DNA from: DATAPD01 sp036265385 | Lineage (GTDB): Bacteria; Acidobacteriota; Terriglobia; Terriglobales; Acidobacteriaceae | DNA: 64,000 nucleotides | Direction: 5' to 3' | Assembly: GCA_036265385.1 (NCBI GenBank) | Contig: DATAPD010000067.1 | Span: forward strand, 1-64,000 | In this document: one piece after another, positions 36,267-45,802 of the stretch | Numbering within the stretch: the first letter of the stretch is position 1 | Layout: the number at the start of each line of letters is the position of its first letter | The notes under the pieces: generated by a model | What the model saw: the letters and a program-made list of their open reading frames with translations, nothing else | Told to the model about the DNA's origin: nothing | Database searches by the model: none | Translations under genes and position numbers: made by a program

Positions 36267-36827
36267 TCACACTGGTTGAGGTTCGTCGAAAGGAACCTCG
36301 GGCAGACCCAGGCGTTCGAGGAGGACCTTAGCGAGCGATTCGCCGCTGTTGTCCACTTCTTCCTCCGTCGATTCTTCTCGCCTTTTCTGTTCGCGCAGCA
36401 CTTTCTCAACGTCTTCGTATGGAGAGTCCTCCTTTGAAGACCATGCGGTTCCACCGATAGGGACGTTGGGGCCTTCGGTATCAATGATCACGGTGGTCGG
36501 CAACTTGGGTTCGAAGGCCGCTCGCTTGAGGTTGGCGGAGGCGGTCTGCAATGCGTAGAGAACGAGTCCAGCAGTGCGGCTGTCGATTTTCCCGTTCAGC
36601 AGCCAGTACGTGACACGTTGCAAAGCGACCTGGATGGATTCCGCATCCTCGAGGAGGGGGAGGGTGAGAGGCGCATGGTTCTCGTAAGCTCCGAACTGAT
36701 AAGTGGGTAAGGCGGTCGCCTGCAGATGGAAGTAGCATTGAGTCTGACCCTTAAGAGCGGGCGAACCACATTGAACGCCGTTGGTTTTGATATGAACGCA
36801 TCGCTTGATATGAGGCGGATATAGCAT
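36267..36827 (-). CDS. CGSPAL/CYFH zinc-type protein
   Basis: A 186-residue protein. The N-terminus IKRCVHIKTNGVQCGSPAL, then KGQTQCYFHLQA, has the C-x-H / C / C-x-x-H pattern of a small zinc module (about residues 10-38). I recall this module as frequent in Acidobacteria. The middle (YWLLNGKIDSRTAGLVLYAL) is helical, and the tail is Glu/Lys-rich and charged (REQKRREESTEEEVD). It may bind nucleic acid or protein, but no family function is known to me. The ATG at 36827 follows a GGAG-like site. Confidence 0.65.
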   Translation of the reverse strand: MLYPPHIKRCVHIKTNGVQCGSPALKGQTQCYFHLQATALPTYQFGAYENHAPLTLPLLEDAESIQVALQRVTYWLLNGKIDSRTAGLVLYALQTASANLKRAAFEPKLPTTVIIDTEGPNVPIGGTAWSSKEDSPYEDVEKVLREQKRREESTEEEVDNSGESLAKVLLERLGLPEVPFDEPQPV

Positions 36828-37706
36828 AAGTGAAACTCCTGTATGAAAGTGGTGCTTGCCGGAATCGTTCCTGTTTCCGGATATGTACTCAATGTTTACG
36901 GGGATTACCCTCCCCCCTATATGCGATCTTTGGGAATCAATGACTTACAGAAAATTTCCCGCCAGATCTTTGGATTAAAAGGAGTTATACGGAAAATATT
37001 CCGGAATAAGGAGTTAGTGCGCTGCGAGCTTCGCGCTATGAAAGAAATCAGCTACGCGCCACGCGCTGCGAGCTTCGCGCTAGAGCTACGCTTCGAGCTG
37101 CGCGCAACGAGCGAGATCAGCTTCGCGAACTTCGCTCTCCCAGGTGAGCGTCAAAAGACGAAGCAAGCCTGGGGCACCGCGCAGTGCTCGAGCGTTAGTG
37201 CCAATAGACGCGCTTACCTGAGACACTGTCGCGCGGTGAGAACCCTTCCCGTCGTACAACCCCAATTAGTAAGGCTGTTGCGAAGTACCCACTTTCTTTT
37301 GACGAGCGGTGGACTCGTCGAGTACGCAGACGAGAACCGCCCCCTGACCTAGTCAAATTGTTTCATGGATGGTGAATGGTGTCAGTGACAGGTTGTGAGT
37401 CATGTGTGTGACGGTTGAACGAATTTTCTTACTCGGAAGTGCCGGTTGTTGAAGCGGCTTGTTGTCGCGGTGGCGAAATGGAAGTCGATTTACGCGAGGT
37501 TCGGCCACCCTCAGCAGAGGTCCATGAGTGTAATTGCCTGATTACATCAACCACCTAGACCTGCGTCGCCTCAGTCCGCTAAGCTTGCTGTCATTCCTTT
37601 GAAGTTGGTGTAAGTAGCCGTATGATCGGGTTCAACGCCAGTGTGCATACAGCGTAAGCGCATTAGATGGAAGTCGGTTCAGGCGACGCACAGGAGGCTA
37701 AACCGG
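36828..37706. other. 879-bp intergenic region with short direct repeats
   Basis: No convincing gene. A 19-bp identical direct repeat gcgctgcgagcttcgcgct lies at 37019-37037 and 37063-37081, embedded in a stretch of related GAGCTTCGCG-type words up to about 37,135. The region ends with the first dispersed inverted-repeat element (about 37,462-37,552) and a ribosome-binding site for the next gene. It marks the border between the backbone and the repeat-rich part. Confidence 0.6.
37462..37552 (+). repeat. inverted-repeat element A
   Basis: Right arm TGAGTGTAATTGCCTG followed by attacatcaacc (37525-37552). The left arm is degenerate (gaagtcgatttacgcgag near 37481). First member seen of the element family that separates the genes downstream. 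Confidence 0.6.
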
Positions 37707-40700
37707 ATGTACAGCCTTCGCCGCTTTCGAAGTCGAAAAGGAAATTCCGGTCTGAACCTGTGGCACCACGGGATCCTGCTTTGCGCTTTTCCATTATTTA
37801 TATTGGCCCAGACGCAACCCAAACCTGCTGCTTCCACCCCGGACTACTCGCAGGAAGCGTTCATCATTGAGCAAATCACCCGTAAAGTAGCCTTCGAAAA
37901 CGACGGGACTGCGACTACGGAAGCTACGTCGCGGGTCCGGATCCAGTCCGACGCCGGCGTGCAGCGATGGGGATTGCTGAGCTTCTCCTACTGCAGCTCC
38001 GTAGAGGAAGTCAGCATCGACTACGTCCGCGCACGGAAGCCTGATGGCACGACAATCCCAACACCGCTGGAAGATACTCAAGATATACCTTCACAGGTAA
38101 CTCGCGAGGCGCCTTTCTACAGCGATCTGCGTGAAAAACAGGTGGCCGTCAAAGGCCTCAGTGTTGGCGACATGCTTGAGTACCAGGTTCACTGGCAGCT
38201 CACAAAGCCGTTGGCGCCAAGCCAATTCTGGACTGCCTATTCATTCACCCATGACAGCATTGTTCGCGAGGAGCGCCTCGAGATCAGCGTACCGCGGGAG
38301 CGCCCGGCTAAGTTTAGAAGTCCCACCATTAAGCCCGCCATCAGCGAGGAGGGCACGCGGCGCGTGTACCTATGGGCCACGTCCAACCTCCAACTTGAGC
38401 TCGAAGAGAATAAGGGCAAGAATAACGCTCGCAAGACAATTTTAGGCCAGTTCCCCCCGCCCGACGTGATCCTAAGCAGCTTCCAAAGCTGGGACGAAGT
38501 TGGGCAGTGGTATGACGGTCTGCAGAAGGATCGCCTAAGGCCGACTCCCGAGATTGTCGCCAAGGCCGCAGAACTCACAAAGGATGCCCGCGACGAAGAA
38601 GCGAAGATACGTGCCCTTTACAACTACGTCAGCACGCAGTTTCGTTACATCGGGATCGCCTTCGGCATCGGCCGGTACCAGCCCCGTTCCGCGGCCGAGG
38701 TCCTGGCAAACAAGTACGGAGATTGCAAAGACAAACACACTCTGCTGGCTTCGTTGCTCCAGGCCGCAGGAATTAGTGCATACCCAGCACTGATCAACAC
38801 CACACGCGCCATGGACCAGGACGTGCCCTCACCGGCGCAGTTCGATCATCTAATCAGTGTCGTGCCACACGGAAAGGGATTTTTTTGGCTCGACACCACC
38901 ACTGAGGTGGCTCCCCTTGGCTACTTGATGACGCCACTGCGCGACAAGCAGGCGTTGGTGATTCCTTCTGATCGGCAGGCAGTGTTCGCCACCACACCAC
39001 GAGACCCGCCGTTCGATTCCGTCACAACCTTCAAGATTGAGGCAAAGCTCAGCGATTCAGGCACGTTGGATGGAAGGGTCGATCGCAGTGATCGCGGCGA
39101 TGTGGAGGTACTCTTGCGCTCAAAGTTTCGTCGTACAGCGCGCTCCCAGTGGAAAAACCTAGTTCAAGGGGTTTCGTACTCTTCTGGTTTCGGCGGCACA
39201 GTCACCGATGTTGACGTCAGCGTACCTGAAGCCACTGATGCGCCATTTCGCCTATCGTATTCTTACAACCGCGCCGCTTACGGTGGCGATTGGGAAAACC
39301 GCCGCATCACTGTTCCGTTGCCAAGCATCCTCCTGCCTACAATTGAAAACGACGGAGATAAATCCTCTGATCCAATCTGGCTGGGCTCGCCGCAGGAAAT
39401 GGAGTTTGAATCCAGACTCGAGTTACCCGATGGATACAAACCTGAGCTGCCCCAAAATATCGACATCACGCGGGACTTTGCGGAATATCACGCATCGTAC
39501 GACTTTGACCAGGGTCTAATGATCGCCCGACGGCGGCTGCTGCTAAAAGCACGAGAGATACCCGTTGGCAGGTATGAAGAATACAAATTGTTTCAGAAAG
39601 CAGTAGAAGACGATCGTAACCGCTATTTCGGATTGACGTCTGGGTCGCCATCAGCCCGAACAAATGCTCCCACAACGGACAGAGGAGTGTCGTTTTGGGA
39701 GGCGGTTTCCAACCTACCCGACAGCCGCAACCCAGAAGCAGTACAGGCCGAAGCAGACGCGGGCGAAGCATACCATAAGAATAGTGTTCAGGCGGCCATC
39801 TATGCAGCGAGGAGTGCTGTAGCTACTGACCCCAAGTTCGTCCGCGCCTGGATTTTTCTGGCGGGTGTTCTAGTTGACTCGGGGCAAATTGAACGGGCGA
39901 TTGAGGCCTATCACAAGGCGATTGAAGCCGATCTTCACCAGCCACTCTCTTATGAGGGATTGGCGATTTTGCTGATGTCCGAAGGCCGCTACGAGGAAGC
40001 AGTTGAAGTGTGCGAGGACTTACTCAAGATCGAACCTGAGAGCGCTACTGCACTGCTCAACTTAGGCTCAGCTGAAATGAAGTTGGGACGCGCTGCAGAA
40101 GCCGCTTCAAACCTCGAGTCAGCGTTGAGGGTTCTTCCCGCGAGCGTCTCCCTCCAGATTCAATTGGGCGAAGCATATTCGCGCTCAGGAAAGTCTGATA
40201 AGGCATTTGCCGCTTTCTCGAAGGCGTTGGAAATTCAGCCCGGAGCACGCACAGAGAGTTCCATCGCATACACGCTGGCAGAGGCGCACACTGATCTCAA
40301 GGATGCATTGCAGTGGGCCGAAAGTGCCGTGCGTCGCGAATGCCAAGCCTCCACCCAGGTAACGCTATCTCATCTCATACCAGAGGATCTAGTACCCACC
40401 CAGAACCTTGCAGCCTATTGGGACACTCTCGGGTGGGTTCACTTTCAGCTTGGCAACCTTGATCAGGCAGAAAGGTACCTCGGCGCAGCTTGGACATTGT
40501 CCCAGCATGCAATCGTCGGCAATCACCTTGGCCAAGTCTACGAGAGGAAACAAAAGAAGCAGGAAGCAATTAAGAGCTATGCCACGGCTGTCGCCGCGAA
40601 TGATCGCATGAAAGAGCCGCGCGAGCGGCTGATCGCGTTGCTCGGTAATAGCGCCGCGGTAACAACTGCCGTCAACAATGCTCGCTCCGAACTCAGCCAA

Positions 40701-40979
40701 ATGCGGAGTACGCATCTTACCCAGATCGTGTCCGGAAGCGCCAGCTCAGACTTTTTCGTGCTCTTCTCCCAAAGGGCAAAAGTCGAAGAGGTCAAGTTTG
40801 TCAGCGGTTCCGAGGAACTTAGATCGGCGGGGCAAGTCCTGCGCTCAGCCAAGTTCAATGTGCTTTTTCCCGACGACGAACCCACCCGACTTGTACGTCG
40901 TGGTGTACTGGCATGTTCCGCTATCAGCGGGTGTGAGTTTGTCCTGATGACGCCTAACACGGTTCGCTCCGTGGACTGA
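37707..40979 (+). CDS. DUF3857 / transglutaminase-like / TPR protein
   Basis: About 1090 residues from the ATG at 37707, preceded by AGGAGG. It carries a signal-like segment (GILLCAFPLFILAQTQ) and a DUF3857 domain (about 50-220). A transglutaminase-like fold has the catalytic Cys340 in YGDCKDKHTL, His in FDHLISVV and Asp in FFWLDTTTEVAPLGYL. TPRs lie at about 680-990 (AIEAYHKAIEADLHQPLS, RYEEAVEVCEDLLKIEPES). This architecture is common in Acidobacteria and Bacteroidetes. It is predicted to be exported and to act on proteins, but activity is unproven. The gene is flanked by repeat elements A and B. Confidence 0.85.
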   Translation: MYSLRRFRSRKGNSGLNLWHHGILLCAFPLFILAQTQPKPAASTPDYSQEAFIIEQITRKVAFENDGTATTEATSRVRIQSDAGVQRWGLLSFSYCSSVEEVSIDYVRARKPDGTTIPTPLEDTQDIPSQVTREAPFYSDLREKQVAVKGLSVGDMLEYQVHWQLTKPLAPSQFWTAYSFTHDSIVREERLEISVPRERPAKFRSPTIKPAISEEGTRRVYLWATSNLQLELEENKGKNNARKTILGQFPPPDVILSSFQSWDEVGQWYDGLQKDRLRPTPEIVAKAAELTKDARDEEAKIRALYNYVSTQFRYIGIAFGIGRYQPRSAAEVLANKYGDCKDKHTLLASLLQAAGISAYPALINTTRAMDQDVPSPAQFDHLISVVPHGKGFFWLDTTTEVAPLGYLMTPLRDKQALVIPSDRQAVFATTPRDPPFDSVTTFKIEAKLSDSGTLDGRVDRSDRGDVEVLLRSKFRRTARSQWKNLVQGVSYSSGFGGTVTDVDVSVPEATDAPFRLSYSYNRAAYGGDWENRRITVPLPSILLPTIENDGDKSSDPIWLGSPQEMEFESRLELPDGYKPELPQNIDITRDFAEYHASYDFDQGLMIARRRLLLKAREIPVGRYEEYKLFQKAVEDDRNRYFGLTSGSPSARTNAPTTDRGVSFWEAVSNLPDSRNPEAVQAEADAGEAYHKNSVQAAIYAARSAVATDPKFVRAWIFLAGVLVDSGQIERAIEAYHKAIEADLHQPLSYEGLAILLMSEGRYEEAVEVCEDLLKIEPESATALLNLGSAEMKLGRAAEAASNLESALRVLPASVSLQIQLGEAYSRSGKSDKAFAAFSKALEIQPGARTESSIAYTLAEAHTDLKDALQWAESAVRRECQASTQVTLSHLIPEDLVPTQNLAAYWDTLGWVHFQLGNLDQAERYLGAAWTLSQHAIVGNHLGQVYERKQKKQEAIKSYATAVAANDRMKEPRERLIALLGNSAAVTTAVNNARSELSQMRSTHLTQIVSGSASSDFFVLFSQRAKVEEVKFVSGSEELRSAGQVLRSAKFNVLFPDDEPTRLVRRGVLACSAISGCEFVLMTPNTVRSVD

Positions 40980-41192
40980 CTCGTAGTCAGGCAGAGAGGC
41001 ACGAGAGCATCAGCAATCTGCTGAGTAGACACAATCTTTCCGCCAGACCATCTTCTTGCAGCGACCGTCTTAGCTGAGAACAGCCCAAGCTCCCGAGGAT
41101 TGTCATGAGCAGAATGAATATTAAGCGGACATCAATGGGCTTTTCGCTCAGGAGAACGGCTTTGCGGATTTTTCCTGCGTGCTTCTTCACTG

Positions 41193-41272
41193 GTTGTCGA
41201 TAGAAATCGCCATTACGCTCAGAACCCATACCCGCAAGGGTCAATGAGTGCTAATGCTTGCTCTCGCCAACT
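41193..41272 (+). repeat. inverted-repeat element B
   Basis: Left arm ggttgtcgatag then aaatcgccattacgctca. Right arm tgagtgctaatgcttg then ctctcgccaac. The outer ends pair as GTTGTCGATAG with GTTGGCGAGAG on the opposite strand. The centre contains acccatacccgcaagggt. It is the best-matched outer pair in the family. Confidence 0.75.
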
Positions 41273-41308
41273 CTGGAAGGCAGTCGCCGTTCGGCGTACA
41301 GTCGCTAC

Positions 41309-41692
41309 ATGAAAACCGCATACCACACAATAGCGCGATGCATCCTGCTAATTGCAGCCCTTTGTTTCTTTGTGCCCGCAGGTGCTCAGAGCGTGAAAGT
41401 TCAGGGACAAGTGGTGGACGTAACGGGAGCACCTGTGCCGAACGCTCGTGTTCTGCTGATTGACTTGACGACGCTTGAAATTCAGCGCACTTCATCCGAC
41501 GGTAAAGGCGCGTTCGAGTTTAACGGCCTGACCCGACGACCGTATGAAGTCAAAGCCGCTTCTACGGGTTTTGTGACCGGGTCGGCGGAAATTCTTGCAT
41601 TGGTAGACAGTGCCGGATTTAGGGACCCGAATCCCCCATCATCGTTTACCTTGACCGTCAAAATCACCTTAAAAGTAGGGTCGCGAAGTTAA
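41309..41692 (+). CDS. secreted carboxypeptidase-regulatory-like (CNA-B type) protein
   Basis: A 127-residue secreted protein. The ATG at 41309 begins a signal peptide (ILLIAALCFFVPAGAQS). The remaining part is a small beta-sandwich like the carboxypeptidase regulatory domain: VKVQGQVVDVTGAPVPNARV, GKGAFEFNGL and YEVKAASTGFVTG. In Acidobacteria this domain often precedes TonB receptors, but here it stands alone. It is a single gene between elements B and C. Function unknown. Confidence 0.75.
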   Translation: MKTAYHTIARCILLIAALCFFVPAGAQSVKVQGQVVDVTGAPVPNARVLLIDLTTLEIQRTSSDGKGAFEFNGLTRRPYEVKAASTGFVTGSAEILALVDSAGFRDPNPPSSFTLTVKITLKVGSRS

Positions 41693-41733
41693 TCGTGCCA
41701 AAGCGGCTTCGCCTCCATTGGACGCTTTCTCTG

Positions 41734-41823
41734 ATGATTGGCGATAAATCGCCATTACGCTCATTGAGAGCGATTTTGGTGAACCACGGCGCAAGCTCGT
41801 GAGAAAACCTAGCAACACTTGAT
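41734..41823 (+). repeat. inverted-repeat element C
   Basis: Left arm gattggcgataaatcgccat followed by tacgctcattg, nearly identical to element H. The right arm (tgagaaaacctagcaac near 41800) is weakly recognisable. Read on the minus strand, the left arm encodes MAIYRQS in a shadow frame. Confidence 0.6.
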
Positions 41824-41876
41824 ACAGTTCACCCGCTAAAATACCGATCGTCAAGGTGATTGCGGTTGACGTTCCG

Positions 41877-42809
41877 ATGAATCGCAAAGAATTTTCGACC
41901 TTTGTTTCGTCAGCGCTGGAAGAAGCCATCGAGTTTGCTGAAGAGAAGGCCGGCCAGAAACTGCCTCGAATGCTCGCATTCCAGTGGCTGTTTCACTCAA
42001 ATCAACTAATCACCGATAACATTGTTGAAGAGATCGTCACACATGTTTTCATCGACGAAGAGCATATTCACCCTTCTGTTCATCTAGGGGTCGCCGATCT
42101 TCTTGAGGACGGTTCGCTACTCATCGTCGGAAAGGTGGATGGCTCTTCTCCGCGTCCTTTCGGGCCAAACCAGACCGGGCGTCAAGGACCGTTCACTCCA
42201 ATGGTTGGAATATCTTTTCTGAACAAGATGGTTGGGGTAAAAGACGGGTTCTCACCCGAGAAGCCATTCTCATACATAACTCCAGACATGAACAAGGCCC
42301 GATCGCCTTGGCACGTGAAACCGCCCATTCCAAAGTTTCCAGACAGACTCCGGGAGGACCTCAAGGCGATCACCCCGAGCGAGGATGGAGATCTCACTTA
42401 CTGGCCCTGTGCAGCACGCATGAAGGATGGAACCGCTCTCGTCTGCGTTTATGTCGTACCCGAGGGGCCGTATCTTAAGCACTGGGGTATCTGCCCCCAG
42501 CAAGATCGTGGAAAAAGTCACATTTCAATTGCAGATGTAGATGCTCTGGCCGACAGTCCGAGACGTTTGCCTGCGCTGTTTGCGAATAAGTTGTACGAGA
42601 GCGGTGAATCTGGAATGGGATACACGATCTTCACAGTTGTATTTGCAGATGGTTCCCGCCAAGCCTATGGGGGTGGCAGCGCGGTCGATTTCATACGCTA
42701 TCCAGAGGGCAAAGGTCCTAGTGACGTGGCGGGTGTCTTACCCCATGAGGGCCGAAACGCTGAGCTGATAACTCGTCCTGATTATTACTGGTGTCTCTTC
42801 TCCGAATAA
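41877..42809 (+). CDS. hypothetical protein, cassette-like
   Basis: A 310-residue soluble protein I do not recognise. The ATG at 41877 (MNRKEFSTFVSSALEEAIEF) or a GTG at 41856 could start it. Visible landmarks are EEIVTHVFIDEEHIHPSVHL, SEDGDLTYWPCAARMKDGTA, VCVYVVPEGPYLKHWGICPQ and YYWCLFSE at the C-terminus. No signal or membrane segment is present. It is flanked closely by elements C and D; the stop lies about eight bases before D. Confidence 0.65.
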   Translation: MNRKEFSTFVSSALEEAIEFAEEKAGQKLPRMLAFQWLFHSNQLITDNIVEEIVTHVFIDEEHIHPSVHLGVADLLEDGSLLIVGKVDGSSPRPFGPNQTGRQGPFTPMVGISFLNKMVGVKDGFSPEKPFSYITPDMNKARSPWHVKPPIPKFPDRLREDLKAITPSEDGDLTYWPCAARMKDGTALVCVYVVPEGPYLKHWGICPQQDRGKSHISIADVDALADSPRRLPALFANKLYESGESGMGYTIFTVVFADGSRQAYGGGSAVDFIRYPEGKGPSDVAGVLPHEGRNAELITRPDYYWCLFSE

Positions 42810-42816
42810 TGGCTTC

Positions 42817-42893
42817 GTGACTGTTGCAAAATCGCCCTACACTCAAACTCACGGAGCGGATGAGTGATAACGCCTGATTACGACAGTTGACAT
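42817..42893 (+). repeat. inverted-repeat element D
   Basis: Left arm gtgactgttgcaaaatcgcc then ctacactca. Right arm tgagtgataacgcctg then attacgacagttgac. The outer pairing ACTGT...ACAGT and the inner CACTCA/TGAGTG are perfect. The loop is about 15 bases. One of the two most complete copies. Confidence 0.8.
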
Positions 42894-43056
42894 TCCGCAT
42901 TGCAAGATCGGCAATCGATATACATCGCCTAGTGATCAAGGTCACTGACCTTTTTGATCCTTGTGTGCTGGCATTAACCCATTCGCCTCACGAAGAGCAG
43001 ACCAAACCTGACGCAACACCCTGGGGCCCAAGACCAACCTTCAGAGGAGGGTTGTC

Positions 43057-45201
43057 ATGCGTTCCAATTTTTCGAAGCGCTCTTTTTTCATCCTTTTGTG
43101 CTGCTTGCTAACATCAACTTCACTTGTAGCTAGCGGTTTTCCAAACCTCCGTCGATTCCCCATCGGTAAGTCGAACGGTCCAACGGCGACTGGAGACTTC
43201 AATGGAGATGGCAAGCTCGATCTCGTCCGGTTAACCCCGTGCAGTCCCCCGCCTTGCCCGACTTCGATAATTGCGGTGACTCTTGGTATGGGAGATGGAG
43301 GTTTCCGGGCCCCCACCATCTCCATCGCCGATGCCTTTTTTGCGGACGTGCCGGTAGTCGGAGACTTTAATGGTGATAAGAAATCCGACCTCGCATTCAT
43401 AAGTTGGGATCCGCATGCCCTGGCGGTTTTGCCTGGGAACGGAGATGGAACTTTCGGTGAAGCCGCGCTTTATCCGCTATCGATTGATACACATGCTTTG
43501 CTAAGCGGTGATGTCAATGGAGATGGCAAATTAGACATGCTTGTCTCGAACGAAATACCCGGTGTTTTCTTGGGCAATGGTGACGGTACTTTTAGCACAC
43601 TCCCGAATGCCGCCGGAGTTGGTGGTTGTGCACTCGCGGACGTGAATCACGACGGTAAGTTGGATGTGATCGGGTCTACCATTCAGCTCGGCAATGGTGA
43701 CGGCACATTCCAAGCGGCGCAACCTATAAACGGCTGGCGCGGTTCGGCTTGCCCTGTGGTCGCAGACCTGAACGGAGATGGACATCTCGACATCGCAGCG
43801 ATCGCACAAACTTACTACACCCGACGTGGTGTTGATTTCTATTTCGGTAACGGTGATGGAAGTTTTCAGCCTCGAGTTTTCAAGTGGCTACTTGCGGAGC
43901 CGTTGGAGCTTATGACGGGAGATTTCAACGGGGATGGTAAATCGGACTTGCTGGCAACCAGGAGATCTGAAATTAACATTTTTTTGAATGTGCGAAATGC
44001 CAACTTCCACCCTGCCGTGGGATATTTGTCGGCTGGCGAGGTTACTCTCGGCGACTTCAATGGAGATGGCAGAACGGATATCGTCTTTTTGCGTTCCAGT
44101 CGATTCAACGACAACGATGGTATCGCGATTCCGGTAATGGCGGGATCCGGAGGCACTCTTCCTCTTCCTCGCAGCTATTGGATGCCCCGCGGCGCACAAT
44201 CCATCAGGACAGGTGATGTGAATGGAGATGGCAAGCTCGATTTGATAATGCTGAGTGCAGCAGGTGGGCCATTTGGACAACTACATCGCCTCTTAGGAAA
44301 TGGCGATGGAACATTCAAGCTGCAGCCGATCGTGGTTTCAGCCAGGTGGAACCACTGTATGGCAGTTGCGGATCTCAATGGCGATAGAAAACTTGATGTT
44401 GTATTGACCGGCGGCGCGAACCTGAAAGTTCGGCTTGGCTTCGGCGATGGGACATTCCAAACACCTTTCAGATATGCATTGGATGGGGCTTCGTGCCCCG
44501 TGATTGCAGACTTCAATGGGGACCTTGTACCCGATGTCGCTATCGGGTCGTATTCCGCCTGGTTCCAACCTGGTGTCATTCTTCTCGGTAATGGCGACGG
44601 TACGTTGCGTACCGGTGCGGCAATTGCTGGACTCGATGAGCTGGTTGCGGGTGATTTCAACAATGATGGAAAGCAGGATTTAGCAGCAGCCGCGAGAGGT
44701 GCGGTGGGCATTATGTTGGGCAACGGTGATGGGACCTTCCAGCCAATTTCCGCGATGAGAGATGGACAGGTCGGGCACCTGCTGGCGGGCGACTTCAACT
44801 CCGATGGAAAGCTCGATCTTATTGGCATTGGCATGACGGCATCCGGAGCGACGATAGCCAGCATGTATTTGGGTTCTGGCGTAGGAACCCTCTCAGCGGC
44901 CAAGAACATCTGGGTTATCGGCGGAGGTGGGACCGATACTTCTCTCTCCATTGCCGGCATGGTAACTGCCGATTTCAATCGCGATGGCAAACTGGATCTC
45001 GCTGTAAGCTGGCAATCTTTTCCAAGCTGCTGTGATAACGACATCGCAATTCTGTTCGGGGATGGTGCTGGGGGATTTCATTCGCGGACGCTCTCTTTAG
45101 CAAGCTGGGGATCGCTCGCGGCCGGCGATTTTGATGGTAATGGCACTGAGGACATCGCTAGTGGAAACCCAACCCTCGCAATTTTGTTGAACAAGCCATA
45201 A
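43057..45201 (+). CDS. secreted FG-GAP/VCBS repeat protein
   Basis: A 714-residue secreted protein. AGGAGGG lies upstream of the ATG, and the signal peptide is FILLCCLLTSTSLVASG. The whole mature protein is built of at least 14 FG-GAP-like repeats with Ca-binding loops such as GDFNGDGKLDL and ADLNGDGHLDI, interleaved with GNGDGTF. This is the blade structure of integrin-alpha-like propellers. It likely forms one or two seven-bladed propellers and may act in adhesion or binding, which is inference. It sits between elements D and E. The minus strand has shadow frames. Confidence 0.88.
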   Translation: MRSNFSKRSFFILLCCLLTSTSLVASGFPNLRRFPIGKSNGPTATGDFNGDGKLDLVRLTPCSPPPCPTSIIAVTLGMGDGGFRAPTISIADAFFADVPVVGDFNGDKKSDLAFISWDPHALAVLPGNGDGTFGEAALYPLSIDTHALLSGDVNGDGKLDMLVSNEIPGVFLGNGDGTFSTLPNAAGVGGCALADVNHDGKLDVIGSTIQLGNGDGTFQAAQPINGWRGSACPVVADLNGDGHLDIAAIAQTYYTRRGVDFYFGNGDGSFQPRVFKWLLAEPLELMTGDFNGDGKSDLLATRRSEINIFLNVRNANFHPAVGYLSAGEVTLGDFNGDGRTDIVFLRSSRFNDNDGIAIPVMAGSGGTLPLPRSYWMPRGAQSIRTGDVNGDGKLDLIMLSAAGGPFGQLHRLLGNGDGTFKLQPIVVSARWNHCMAVADLNGDRKLDVVLTGGANLKVRLGFGDGTFQTPFRYALDGASCPVIADFNGDLVPDVAIGSYSAWFQPGVILLGNGDGTLRTGAAIAGLDELVAGDFNNDGKQDLAAAARGAVGIMLGNGDGTFQPISAMRDGQVGHLLAGDFNSDGKLDLIGIGMTASGATIASMYLGSGVGTLSAAKNIWVIGGGGTDTSLSIAGMVTADFNRDGKLDLAVSWQSFPSCCDNDIAILFGDGAGGFHSRTLSLASWGSLAAGDFDGNGTEDIASGNPTLAILLNKP

Positions 45202-45244
45202 TCTTTCGGATCCTCTTATTAGGGAGTTCCAGGATGTCTGAAGA

Positions 45245-45377
45245 GCCGATCTCGCGTTACGCACTCACCACATTGGCCAAAACCCAGTAACCTAATATTG
45301 CTTTTAAGTTCACTGAGTTGTCCAACCTAACTCCCCATCGGGTCAAAGAGTGCTAACGCCTGTTTTCGTCAATTATG
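45245..45377 (+). repeat. inverted-repeat element E (long form)
   Basis: Left arm tctcgcgttacgcactca (45250-45267). Right arm gagtgctaacgcctg then ttttcgtcaatta (45348-45373). The interior is about 80 bases, so this is the longest copy, about 130 bp. Confidence 0.6.
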
Positions 45378-45695
45378 ATGGCGGGTGGTATGGCTATCTC
45401 CATAAGCATCTCTGGCCTAGTCTTGGGCGGCACGGCATGGAAACCGGTGGCTGGCCAATTGGTGGCTTCGGGAGTACTCCTGCTGAGCGGTCATCAAGAC
45501 GTGGGGTTGCTTGCTCGTATCGCCGCGACCTTCTCGTGCTTTATGGCTTTGGCCTTCGCCATCTCAGCTCTGATTACGGCTCTCGTTGCGAACTTGCGGG
45601 ATGGCGTTGTGATCTGCACTGCGGCTCTTTGCCTTGAAACTTGGTTGATTCTGCGCTGGTGGACTCGAAGGACTTCGGCGCAGCACAGAATATGA
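45375..45695 (+). CDS. small multi-pass membrane protein
   Basis: A 106-residue protein with three hydrophobic helices: ISISISGLVLGGTAW, CFMALAFAISALITALVA and CTAALCLETWLILRWW. The start lies at the end of element E, so the right arm may supply upstream sequence. No Shine-Dalgarno site is clear. Function unknown. It is a single gene between elements E and F. Confidence 0.6.
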   Translation: MMAGGMAISISISGLVLGGTAWKPVAGQLVASGVLLLSGHQDVGLLARIAATFSCFMALAFAISALITALVANLRDGVVICTAALCLETWLILRWWTRRTSAQHRI

Positions 45696-45757
45696 ACGGA
45701 CGCTGAGGCGGTGGATTCCAAGGTCAGCGAGTGTAATCGCCTGTTAAGATCAACTCC
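45686..45757 (+). repeat. inverted-repeat element F
   Basis: The right arm gcgagtgtaatcgcctg then ttaagatcaactc is clear (45727-45755). The left arm is only suggested (gaacggacgctga). Confidence 0.5.
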
Positions 45758-45802
45758 CCAATCGGGTGCTTGGGAAAGCAAATTCGGAACTGGGGGTGCG
45801 CA

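Noticed and set aside
44175..45044. 289-residue minus-strand reading frame inside the FG-GAP gene
   Set aside because: The Pro/Ser-rich composition is the complement of repeated GDGDGxF codons. The plus strand holds at least 14 FG-GAP motifs, so this is a shadow.
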